A stretch of DNA of 64,000 nt from Armatimonadota bacterium (GTDB lineage: Bacteria; Armatimonadota; Zipacnadia; Zipacnadales; JABUFB01): the NCBI GenBank assembly GCA_013314775.1, contig JABUFB010000006.1, positions 62,001 to 126,000 on the forward strand. Reading direction: 5' to 3'. Positions 49,197 to 56,894 of this stretch are shown here, piece after piece (position 1 is the first letter of the stretch; each line of letters begins with the position of its first letter). The notes below the pieces were generated by a model. The model worked only from the letters and a program-made list of their open reading frames with translations. It searched no databases and was not told the origin of the DNA. Position numbers and translations under genes: made by a program.

Positions 49197-49985
49197 ATGA
49201 TGATTTTCGACTGTCACGCCCACGTTTTCCCCGAGAACGTGGTTGACCGGGCCATGGAGGCCCTGTCTGCGCGGTACGGCGCGCAGCCCGTGGGCAGGGC
49301 GACCCCCTCGGGTCTGCTCAAGCACATGGATGACTGCGGCGTGGACCGCTGCCTGGTGCTGGGAGTGGCCACGAAGCCTTCCCAGGTGCGCTCGATCAAT
49401 GACTGGATCACCAGTCTCGGAGAGGAGCGCCTGGTGCCCCTGGGCAGCCTGCACCCCCACATGGAGGGCCTGCAGGACGAGATCGCGCGCCTCGTGGATT
49501 GCGGCGTGAAGGGCGTGAAGCTCCAGCCCCACTTTCAGGATTACGAACTGGATGACCCGGCGGTTCACGCCATGTTTGAGGCAATCGGTGACCGCCTCTT
49601 CGTGCTTATGCACGGCGGGCAGGAGATCATCCCCATCGACAATCTGCAGCCCACCCCTCCGCGCCTGGCCTGCCTGCTGGAAACACATCCGCAGGTGCGT
49701 TTCATCTTTGCACATCTCGGGGCGTATCTGCAGTGGGATGAGGTCGAAGAGATACTCGTGGGGCGCGACGTACACCTGGACGCCTCGTATGTCTTTGATA
49801 TCTGCTCCGACGAGCAGATCAGCCGCATCATTCAGAGCCACGGCCCGGAGCGCATCGTGTGGGGGAGCGACTTCCCGTGGCAGACTCAGGCCCAGGGGCT
49901 TGCGGGCATCCATCGTCTGGGGCTCTGCGCGGACGCGGAGCAGGGAATACTCGGGGGCAATCTGCTTCGCCTGCTGGGGATGTGA
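49197..49985 (+). CDS. amidohydrolase-2 family metal-dependent hydrolase
   Basis: A 262-residue TIM-barrel enzyme. Metal-binding landmarks are DCHAHVFP at the N-terminus (HxH), VKGVKLQPHFQDY, RFIFAHLGAY and IVWGSDFPW with the terminal Asp. These match the amidohydrolase-2 group (decarboxylases and lactone hydrolases such as ACMSD and PDC hydrolase). The substrate is unknown. ATG 49197 and ATG 49200 are equivalent; GCGGAGGG lies upstream. Confidence 0.88.
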   Translation: MMIFDCHAHVFPENVVDRAMEALSARYGAQPVGRATPSGLLKHMDDCGVDRCLVLGVATKPSQVRSINDWITSLGEERLVPLGSLHPHMEGLQDEIARLVDCGVKGVKLQPHFQDYELDDPAVHAMFEAIGDRLFVLMHGGQEIIPIDNLQPTPPRLACLLETHPQVRFIFAHLGAYLQWDEVEEILVGRDVHLDASYVFDICSDEQISRIIQSHGPERIVWGSDFPWQTQAQGLAGIHRLGLCADAEQGILGGNLLRLLGM

Positions 49986-49997
49986 TACGCCCTCAAT

Positions 49998-50627
49998 TCA
50001 GCCGCGACGAACCACAGAAACCCGGTGCAACGGCCAGAAGATCAGCGCCACACGCCCTATCAGGCTGTCGACCGCCACAAAGGGCGCAGGCTCCGGCGGC
50101 TCGCCGGGCGCCTGAATGGTCCACGTGTGGCTGTCCTGGCTCTGGTTGCGGTTGTCGCCCAGGACCACCAAGTGCCCCGCAGGGCAAGGGGCGCAGGTCC
50201 AGTCAAAGCTCATGAGCTCACGCAGGTAGGGCTCATCCACGATGCGACCGTTGCGCCACAGATACCCCCTGCGGACAGCGATTTGGTCTCCGGGGAGGCC
50301 TACCACGCGCTTGGCGAGAATCTCTCCGCCGGCCTGCGACTGCGGGGGAGCGCTGAAAAGAACCACATCGCCATACCGGGGAAGTGTGCCGCCCCTGTAT
50401 GCGGTGATCGCCGCCAGCACCAGGTCGCCGGGGCGAAGGGTGGGCTCCATCGCCTCGCCCTGAACGCGATAGCAGCGCACCACCTGCCCTGCGCACAGGG
50501 CAATGGGTACGGCCATCCCGAGCACAAACAGCAGCGCATTGCGCAACCAGCGCCGCCGCGGTCTGCGCGGTCTGCGTTGACCCAGCATCTGCTTGAGTTG
50601 TTCCGTGTAGTCCTGGCCTGCGCTCAT
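49998..50627 (-). CDS. signal peptidase I homologue lacking the catalytic serine
   Basis: A 209-residue LepB-family protein. It has an Arg-rich N-terminus, one membrane helix (about 28-50) and the conserved boxes KRVVGLPGD (general-base Lys present), GDNRNQSQDSHTW and a C-terminal IGRVALIFWPL. The box normally reading G-x-S-M-x-P-T-L is VQGEAMEPTLRPGD here. The nucleophilic Ser is Ala (codon GCG, 50451-50453). If the read is right this is a pseudoenzyme or uses another mechanism. Start ATG 50627 is preferred to GTG 50636. It converges with the amidohydrolase gene. Confidence 0.88.
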   Translation of the reverse strand: MSAGQDYTEQLKQMLGQRRPRRPRRRWLRNALLFVLGMAVPIALCAGQVVRCYRVQGEAMEPTLRPGDLVLAAITAYRGGTLPRYGDVVLFSAPPQSQAGGEILAKRVVGLPGDQIAVRRGYLWRNGRIVDEPYLRELMSFDWTCAPCPAGHLVVLGDNRNQSQDSHTWTIQAPGEPPEPAPFVAVDSLIGRVALIFWPLHRVSVVRRG

Positions 50628-50712
50628 TGGCCCCACGCCCGGCAGTGGTGATCTCTCTTTCCACAGTCAGCCGCCCGTCGCCTGCACAATCTCTCGATCC
50701 TGGTGATCAACT

Positions 50713-51270
50713 GTGCCCCGTCCCCTCATCGTCGGCATCGCTGGAGGCAGCGCAAGCGGAAAATCCACCTTTGCACAGGCTCTCGCCGAGCGTCTGGAGG
50801 GTCTTGAAGTCCGCATCATCGGGATGGACGCTTACTTCGTCCAGGACAAGCCGCTTCACAAAGGGCCGCTTACGGATCGCGAGTGGCCGGACTACAATCA
50901 GCCCGCATCATTCCATCTGGACCGGCTCGCCGCCGATCTGGACGCAATGGACGGGCAGGTGGTCATCGTCGAGGGGCTTCTTGTGCTGCACGATGACAAG
51001 ATCCGCTCGCGCTGCGACTTCAAACTCTTTGTGGATGCGCCGGCGGATGAGCGCATCTGCCGCCGTCTCAAGCGGAATATGGCGAAGATGAACCTGTCCT
51101 TCGACGAGATCGCCGGCTACTACCTGGACTCCGTGCGCTTCCGTCACCAGCAGTTCGTGGAGCCCTCTCGCTGGCACGCGGACCTCGTCATCAACGGTTC
51201 GATCCTGAGCGAGAACGCAGTCAACGCTATCGCGGACCACATCCGCGCACGTCTCGGAGAGTCTGCATGA
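50713..51270 (+). CDS. uridine kinase-like P-loop kinase
   Basis: A 185-residue kinase of the Udk/phosphoribulokinase group. The P-loop is VGIAGGSASGKST (7-19), followed by IGMDAYFVQDKP, VVIVEGLLVLHDD and the lid RRLKRNMAKM. It is shorter than Udk (about 210 residues), so the substrate may be a nucleoside or another small metabolite. It starts at GTG 50713 and overlaps the next gene by 4 bp. Confidence 0.82.
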   Translation: MPRPLIVGIAGGSASGKSTFAQALAERLEGLEVRIIGMDAYFVQDKPLHKGPLTDREWPDYNQPASFHLDRLAADLDAMDGQVVIVEGLLVLHDDKIRSRCDFKLFVDAPADERICRRLKRNMAKMNLSFDEIAGYYLDSVRFRHQQFVEPSRWHADLVINGSILSENAVNAIADHIRARLGESA

Positions 51271-51842
51271 GCAATGCGAAGCCCGCCGTCTTGCTGGACC
51301 GTGACGGCGTGATCAACTACGACAGTCATAATTGGGTAATGCGGTTCGAAGACATCGTCTTCATCCCCGGTTCGCTGGAGGCCATCGCCCGGCTCACACA
51401 AGCGGGCCGCCGCATCTACGTGGTCACGAACCAGGCATGGGTGTCGAAGCGCCTCCTGCCCGATCCCGAAGCGGTGCTCCGGGACACCCTCACGCGCCTG
51501 CGCGACGCGGTGGCGGATGCCGGTGGGGAAATCCTGGACATCGCCGCCTGCCCTCACCAGGATTCCGACCGGTGCCACTGCCGAAAGCCCGCACCGGGGC
51601 TTCTGCTGAAGATCGCGCAGGAGCACAGCGTGGACCTGTCGCGTTCCGTGATGTGCGGGGACTCCTGGCGCGATGTGGAAGCGGCTGCGGCTGCGGGAGT
51701 CGGGAAAATGATCTTTCTTCGCACCAGGCCCACCGAAGCCGAGGTGCAGGCGGAGCTGAAACTCTGTCGGCCCCCGGATTTTCAGGCGGAAGACCTCGCC
51801 GCAGCCGTCGAGATTATCCTGGAGCATGGGCTGGGTGCTTAG
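51267..51842 (+). CDS. HAD-IIIA phosphatase, GmhB-like
   Basis: A 191-residue HAD hydrolase: DxD motif LLDRDGVINYDS, Thr motif VVTNQAWVSK, Lys in CRKPAPG and the terminal acid motif MCGDSWRDVEAA. The CPHQDSDRCHCRKP segment supplies Cys/His ligands of the structural zinc of GmhB-like enzymes (D-glycero-D-manno-heptose-1,7-bisphosphate 7-phosphatase). The rest of a heptose pathway is not in the window, so the substrate is uncertain. It is translationally coupled to the kinase gene upstream. Confidence 0.85.
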   Translation: MSNAKPAVLLDRDGVINYDSHNWVMRFEDIVFIPGSLEAIARLTQAGRRIYVVTNQAWVSKRLLPDPEAVLRDTLTRLRDAVADAGGEILDIAACPHQDSDRCHCRKPAPGLLLKIAQEHSVDLSRSVMCGDSWRDVEAAAAAGVGKMIFLRTRPTEAEVQAELKLCRPPDFQAEDLAAAVEIILEHGLGA

Positions 51843-51901
51843 CAGGCTCGGTTCGCCGCAGCTTTGCGCACAAGCTAACCGTCACCAAGGAGACTTCATC
51901 T

Positions 51902-52729
51902 ATGGACCTGACCTTCCTGGGGAGCGCCGCGGCTGAAGCCTGGCCAGCGCTGTTTTGCACCTGCGAGTCCTGCGAGGGCGCGCGAAAACTCGGCGGCCGC
52001 AACATCCGTCGCCGCACCAGCTATCGCCTGGGCGAACATACCCATATCGATTGGGGACCGGACACTTGCGCCGCGTGTCTCGCACTTGGCCTGGATATGG
52101 CCAGTGTCACGGACCTCATCGTCACGCACAATCACTCCGACCACTTCACCCCGCACGAACTGTACTTTCGCAGGCCAGGCTATTCGCTGGTGCCCGAGGA
52201 CCGCGTCCTTAGCGTCTACGGTCCCGCTGGAGTTGGCGAGGTGCTGGGCGAAAAGTTCGACGATCCCGCAGTCTTCCGCCTGGGTTTCTCGGAACTGGCA
52301 CCCTTCGTCGAGACCCCGGTGAACCCGGACTGCTCGGTCACCGCGCTCCCGGCCACTCACGGAGTCAACATCGGCGGCGCCTTCACCTACATCCTGCGGA
52401 CCCTGGATTCCGGGCGCACAGTCCTTATCGGCCATGATACGGGCTGGTATGACCAGGAGGTGTGGGACTTCCTCGCGGGCAAGAGTCTCGATGCGGTGAT
52501 CATGGACACCACCTACGGCTTCCGGGCCGAGAGGAGACATCACCTCGGATGCCCGGACGTGGTAGAAGTGAAGCAGGTTCTGCAGGAGTCGGGCGCGCTA
52601 GCACCGGACTGCAGGTTCATCGCCAATCACTTCTCGCACAATGGCCTGTGGCTGTACGACCAGTTGGTCGAGTATTTCGCGCCACATGGTATCGAGGTGG
52701 GCTATGACGGAATGATCGTGACACTTTGA
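51902..52729 (+). CDS. metallo-beta-lactamase-fold hydrolase, PhnP-like
   Basis: A 275-residue protein. It opens MDLTFLGSAAAEAWPALFCT; the CTCESCEGAR cysteine cluster (C-x-C-x2-C) recalls the structural zinc site of PhnP. The metal motif is VTHNHSDHF (HxHxDH), with later ligands LPATHG, GHDTGW and ANHFSHNG. PhnP cleaves phosphoribosyl cyclic phosphate, but many relatives have other substrates. ATG 51902 follows AAGGAG and marks the family start. Confidence 0.85.
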   Translation: MDLTFLGSAAAEAWPALFCTCESCEGARKLGGRNIRRRTSYRLGEHTHIDWGPDTCAACLALGLDMASVTDLIVTHNHSDHFTPHELYFRRPGYSLVPEDRVLSVYGPAGVGEVLGEKFDDPAVFRLGFSELAPFVETPVNPDCSVTALPATHGVNIGGAFTYILRTLDSGRTVLIGHDTGWYDQEVWDFLAGKSLDAVIMDTTYGFRAERRHHLGCPDVVEVKQVLQESGALAPDCRFIANHFSHNGLWLYDQLVEYFAPHGIEVGYDGMIVTL

Positions 52730-52743
52730 AGGAGGGATGAGCG

Positions 52744-53097
52744 ATGTACCGAGTGGATGCTTACCAGCGCGAGATGTCCAAGGTTGAAGCGGAGGGGGCC
52801 GCGGGAGTGCGAATCCAGTGGCTTCTAGACGAGTCGGTGGGGGCGGACAAGTTCGCGATGCGCCGCTTCGTCATCGAGCCCGGCGGCAACACCCCCTTCC
52901 ACGCCCACGACTGGGAGCATGAGGTCTACATTCTGCGGGGCAGGGGCCTGCTTGTAACTGACGAAGGCGAACGGGAGATCGGCCCGGACATGGCGATCCT
53001 GGTGGAGCCCAATGAGCGCCACCAGTTCTGCGCGCTTCCCGAAGGCTCCCTCGAGTTCCTCTGCCTGGTACCCAGCGGCCCGGCCACGGTGCACTGA
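52744..53097 (+). CDS. single-domain cupin protein
   Basis: A 117-residue cupin. Motif 1 is GGNTPFHAHDWEHEVYILRG, giving His/His/Glu metal ligands, and motif 2 (PNERHQFCA) gives the last His. It is probably a small metal-dependent sensor or enzyme of unknown substrate. ATG 52744 has GGAGGG upstream, 14 bp after the MBL-fold gene, so both are co-transcribed. Confidence 0.85.
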   Translation: MYRVDAYQREMSKVEAEGAAGVRIQWLLDESVGADKFAMRRFVIEPGGNTPFHAHDWEHEVYILRGRGLLVTDEGEREIGPDMAILVEPNERHQFCALPEGSLEFLCLVPSGPATVH

Positions 53098-53204
53098 GTC
53101 TCGGCGATCTGTTCCCCGCCAGGTGGGGCGATGCCGCCGTTGCCGCCAGGAGAGGCAGGCAGTCCTGGCTGGGGACCCTTGCCCCTTCCTCCCGCACCCA
53201 CGAA

Positions 53205-53235
53205 AACGGGGACCGGCCGCTTCCCGGTCCCCGTT
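53205..53235. terminator. bidirectional hairpin terminator
   Basis: AACGGGGACCGG (53205-53216) pairs with CCGGTCCCCGTT (53224-53235), a perfect 12-bp stem with a 7-base loop between convergent cupin and asd genes. Confidence 0.75.
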
Positions 53236-53263
53236 CCGACTACGCTTGTCCCCCAACGGCGCC

Positions 53264-54403
53264 CTACCCGATGAGCCCGCGCTCGGCCAGCTTCTTGCCG
53301 ATCTGCACCACGTTCGTTGCGGCGCCTTTGCGCAGGTTGTCGGACACACACCAGAAGTTGATGGTGTTCGGCTGCGAGTAGTCATCCCGCGTCCGGCCCA
53401 CCAGCACCAGATTCTTCCAGCCTTCCTTCAGCACGTCCGCCTGGGTCGGGTAGGCCCGCTCTTCGGCGTACCTGTGCCCCATGTAGGTATCATCCTTGGG
53501 GGCTGACGGGGTGGGCCACCCAAGGGTGTCCTTGGCCGGCTGGTCGATGACCACGATGCCGTATTCCTCTGCTTTCGCGCGCCACGTATCCAGCGCCACC
53601 GCCGCGCTCATCGGACCTTTGAACTCGGCGTTGATCGATTCCGCATGGCCGATCTCTACCGGCACCCGCACCGCCGTCGCCACAACGTCCAGGCTGTCGT
53701 CACCGAAGATCTTGCGGGTCTCGTACCGCATCTTCAGCTCTTCCTTGGTGTAACCGTTGTCCATGAAGGCGTCGATGTGCGGCAGGCAGTCCAGCGCGAT
53801 CTGCCGTCGGAACACCTTCGGGTCGAACTTCAGCAGCCCACCGATGTTGTCCGGATCCATCTGTTTGAGCTGTGCCACAAGCTCCGCTTGAGCTTCGCGA
53901 CCATAGCCGGAGACCGACTGGAAAGTGGACACGACCACGCGCTTCAGGGGGGAGATACTGTGCAGCGGCGCCAGCGCAACGCACATCTGGATGGTCGAGC
54001 AGTTCGGGCTGGCGATGAGTCGCGTATCACTCGTCACCGTATCCATGTTCACTTCCGGCACGACCAGCGGGATCTCCGGGTCCATGCGGAAATCTGCGCC
54101 GTTGTCGATGCAGTAGACACCAAACCTGTCAATGGCCGCCATCGCCCAGGTCTTCGCGGCGCCCTTGTCTCCCTCTCGCCCGGCGAAAAACGCCACATCC
54201 AGGCCTTCGAACAACTTGAGGCCTTCCTCGCTGAACTCCGTGCCCAGGCTGTGAACCGGCACTTCTTCGCCGTCGATGACCTCAACCCGGGCCGAAGTGG
54301 CCAGCATACGCACCTCTTCGCACTCCAGGCCCAGTTCCCGAATGCACCTGTAAATATTCTGGCCCACCGGTCCGACACCGACGACTCCAGCCTTGATGCC
54401 CAT
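53264..54403 (-). CDS. asd: aspartate-semialdehyde dehydrogenase
   Basis: A 379-residue NADP-dependent enzyme of the lysine/threonine/methionine pathway. It shows the Rossmann start MGIKAGVVGVGPVGQNIYRC, the catalytic Cys in LIASPNCSTIQM and the downstream FQSVSGYGREAQAEL block. It is longer than typical Asd (330-340 residues) owing to an insertion after FQSVSGYG (ELVAQLKQMDPDN) and a long C-terminal tail. Start 54403 is the family start; the longer frame runs into the dapB end. It follows dapB by 67 bp on the same strand. Confidence 0.93.
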   Translation of the reverse strand: MGIKAGVVGVGPVGQNIYRCIRELGLECEEVRMLATSARVEVIDGEEVPVHSLGTEFSEEGLKLFEGLDVAFFAGREGDKGAAKTWAMAAIDRFGVYCIDNGADFRMDPEIPLVVPEVNMDTVTSDTRLIASPNCSTIQMCVALAPLHSISPLKRVVVSTFQSVSGYGREAQAELVAQLKQMDPDNIGGLLKFDPKVFRRQIALDCLPHIDAFMDNGYTKEELKMRYETRKIFGDDSLDVVATAVRVPVEIGHAESINAEFKGPMSAAVALDTWRAKAEEYGIVVIDQPAKDTLGWPTPSAPKDDTYMGHRYAEERAYPTQADVLKEGWKNLVLVGRTRDDYSQPNTINFWCVSDNLRKGAATNVVQIGKKLAERGLIG

Positions 54404-54470
54404 GTTCTTCACCTTTTCTGCGCGGGCGCTGTGAGCAGTCGGCTCTGGCGTCCCCGCGGGATTGTCGTGC

Positions 54471-55265
54471 TTACAGAAGATGCTCGAGGCCCACGGTGAG
54501 GCCGCTGAGTTGCTGAACCCGCCGCACCGCCAGGAGGACGCCGGGCATGAAACACTCTCGGTTGATGGTGACGTGGCTGATGACCAGCCGCTCGCCGAGA
54601 CCGCCGAAAATGACCTCCTGGTCGGCAACGTAGCCTGGCATCCGCACCGCGTGCACCTGGATCCCGTGGACCTTGCCGCCCCGGGAACCGGGAGCCTTGT
54701 CCACTTCGGTGGGCACGGTCTCGAAATCCTCCCCGCGTGCCTGCGCCATCAACTCGGCCGTGCGCAATGCCGTTCCCGATGGCGAGTCCACTTTGTTCTC
54801 ATGGTGGCGCTCGATGATTTCCGCGTAGTCGAAACTCCGCGCGGCATCGGCGGCATAGCGCATCATGAGGTTCGCGCCGATGCTGAAGTTGGGGGCAATG
54901 AAGCAGGGGGTCTCATTGCGTTCGCACATGGCGCGGATGACATTGAGGTCTGTCTCGGACAGCCCTGTGGTGCCAACCACGCAGGCGACCTTGCGGGTGA
55001 TCGCGGCTTCGAGGTTGTCCATGACCACCGCGGGCACCGTGAAATCGATCATCACGTCGGGCTTGATCTCATCGAGGGTTCCCGCGAGATGCCCGCTGAT
55101 GGACAAGTCGGATGCCTCCCCGAGGATCTCGGACATGGGGTGCCCTACGCCTTTGGGGTCCACGCCGCCCACCAGCTCCATGTCGCGCGCTGCGTGAACT
55201 GCCTGGGCGACCTGACGTCCCATCCGGCCGAAAGCTCCGCTCACCAGTACGCGAATTGCGCTCAC
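54471..55265 (-). CDS. dapB: 4-hydroxy-tetrahydrodipicolinate reductase
   Basis: A 264-residue enzyme of lysine/meso-diaminopimelate synthesis. The NAD(P)H motif is VLVSGAFGRMGRQVAQAV and the catalytic block EIIERHHENKVDSPSGTA contains the conserved His-His and Lys. VVGTTGLSE and APNFSIGANLMM are also standard. It heads a dapB-asd transcript from the promoter at 55312-55340; dapA is not in the window. Confidence 0.97.
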   Translation of the reverse strand: MSAIRVLVSGAFGRMGRQVAQAVHAARDMELVGGVDPKGVGHPMSEILGEASDLSISGHLAGTLDEIKPDVMIDFTVPAVVMDNLEAAITRKVACVVGTTGLSETDLNVIRAMCERNETPCFIAPNFSIGANLMMRYAADAARSFDYAEIIERHHENKVDSPSGTALRTAELMAQARGEDFETVPTEVDKAPGSRGGKVHGIQVHAVRMPGYVADQEVIFGGLGERLVISHVTINRECFMPGVLLAVRRVQQLSGLTVGLEHLL

Positions 55266-55311
55266 AATGGTCCCTCCAGTGCTGTTGGCCAGCCTGCTGC
55301 GGCGGGTACGG

Positions 55312-55340
55312 AGTATAACAAAGCGATATGGTCAATGCAA
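55312..55340 (-). promoter_or_regulatory. sigma70-like promoter for dapB-asd
   Basis: On the minus strand, TTGCAT (55340-55335), a 17-bp spacer and TATACT (55317-55312). Confidence 0.75.
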
Positions 55341-55400
55341 TATGAGGAGCAGCGTCAGCCACCCCGCAGGCCGAGCGTCTCGCTCCACGCCTTCCAGCCC

Positions 55401-56768
55401 CTACCCCAGCACTTCCTCCAGCGACTCGCTGACCACGCCGATGCCCTCCAGCAGCGCTTCCTCATCAATGCACAGAGGCGGGTTCAGCTTGATCGCGCAG
55501 CCGTCTACACCCACGGGCGCGAAAAGCATGAGCCCCTTCTCGATGCACTTTTGTGTCACATCCATGGCCAGGTCAGGGTCTGCGTCGGTCGTCCCGGGGT
55601 GGGTGAACTGGATGGCGGCCACCAGACCGGCACCCTGGATCATCCCGATCTGCGGGTATTTGTCTTTCAGCGGCGCAAGGGCGTCCAACATCACCTTGCC
55701 CAGCCGCGCCGCGTTCTCGACCATACCCTCTTCAATGATCGCGTCGATGCTCGCGAGGGCAGCAGCGCAGCAGACCGGGTTGCCGGTGTGGGTGCTGGTC
55801 ATTGAGCCTGGCCCGTACTGGTCCATCACGTCTTTTCGCCCGATAACCGCGCCGATGGGCATTCCGTCGCCGAGGCCTTTGCCGCAGCAGACAATGTCCG
55901 GCACCATCCCAAAATGCATGAAGCCAAAGAGCTTTCCGGTGCGCCCGAACCCGGCCTGCACTTCGTCGAAGGTGATCAGAATGTTGTGCTTATCCGCCCA
56001 CGTACGCATCTCTTGCCAGTATTCCGGCGGCGCGAGGCACGCATTCACTCCCTGATAGGTCTCGCAGAGCACACCGGCGATCTGTTCGGGCTTGACGTTC
56101 TTCGCCTCCAGGGACTTCAGGAAGAACTCGAAGGATGTGTCAGGGCAACGGAACCCGTCGGGGTACGGAACCTGCACCATACCCTTGTCGAGGTTGATAA
56201 TCCAGGACTTTCCCGCGGGCATGCCGCCGGCCATCTGAGAACCCATGGTGCGCCCGTGGAAGGCATTATCGTAGCTGACGATAACGTGCTTCTCCCGGCC
56301 ACCTTGCGCCACGCCCCAGGTGCGCATGAGCTTGATCGCGCACTCCGTGGTTTCGGCTCCGGTGGTTACGAGAAAGGCTTTCTCCAGCGGCGCAGGGGAA
56401 ATCTCCACGATTTTCTGCACCAGCCTGGAGCGGATCTCCGAGGGGAAACAGTAGTTGTGCAGCAGGCCGTGGGCGACTTGATCGGAGATGGCCTGGACCA
56501 CTTTCGGATGGCTATGACCGGCGTTGGTCACCAGGACGCCGGAGCTGAAGTCCAGCCACATGTTGCCCCACTTGTCGAACACGTTCACGCCGTATGCGCG
56601 GTCCCAGATCACCGGCGGCTGCCCGGTCATGGAACGGGGTTCGAACTTCTGCAGGCGGTCGAGAATCTCCAGGGACTCGGGCACCGGTATCTGCGTCTGA
56701 ATGCGGCGGTATTTCGTGTCAACAGCGGGCACGTCTTGGGGTTCGCGAGGGAACGAACGGCTTGCCAC
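55401..56768 (-). CDS. class III PLP-dependent aminotransferase
   Basis: A 455-residue fold-type I aminotransferase (GABA/ornithine-like). Landmarks are VFDKWGNMWLDFSSGVLVTN, TTGAETTECAIKLMRTW and AFHGRTMGSQMAGG. The pyridoxal-binding region is ILITFDEVQAGFGRTGKLFG, with the Schiff-base Lys in VCCGKGLGDGMPIGAVIGRK. The start is GTG 56768, with GGAAGGAG 8 bases upstream. It lies between accDA and dapB on the same strand. A role in lysine synthesis or in GABA, beta-alanine or polyamine turnover is possible. Confidence 0.9.
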   Translation of the reverse strand: MASRSFPREPQDVPAVDTKYRRIQTQIPVPESLEILDRLQKFEPRSMTGQPPVIWDRAYGVNVFDKWGNMWLDFSSGVLVTNAGHSHPKVVQAISDQVAHGLLHNYCFPSEIRSRLVQKIVEISPAPLEKAFLVTTGAETTECAIKLMRTWGVAQGGREKHVIVSYDNAFHGRTMGSQMAGGMPAGKSWIINLDKGMVQVPYPDGFRCPDTSFEFFLKSLEAKNVKPEQIAGVLCETYQGVNACLAPPEYWQEMRTWADKHNILITFDEVQAGFGRTGKLFGFMHFGMVPDIVCCGKGLGDGMPIGAVIGRKDVMDQYGPGSMTSTHTGNPVCCAAALASIDAIIEEGMVENAARLGKVMLDALAPLKDKYPQIGMIQGAGLVAAIQFTHPGTTDADPDLAMDVTQKCIEKGLMLFAPVGVDGCAIKLNPPLCIDEEALLEGIGVVSESLEEVLG

Positions 56769-56894
56769 AGTGAGGGCTCCTTCCGGGGCGGGCGCCAGGC
56801 GCGGTCGCGTCGACGCCCGGTCGCAAGTCGGTTCCGGCATTGGGTCCATGCCGGGTCTTCGTCACAGTGAATTGTGCGGCGAGGGCGCCGTGAA

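Noticed and set aside
54462-55805. Plus-strand frame of about 450 codons
   Set aside because: Antisense to dapB and part of the aminotransferase gene; compositional shadow.
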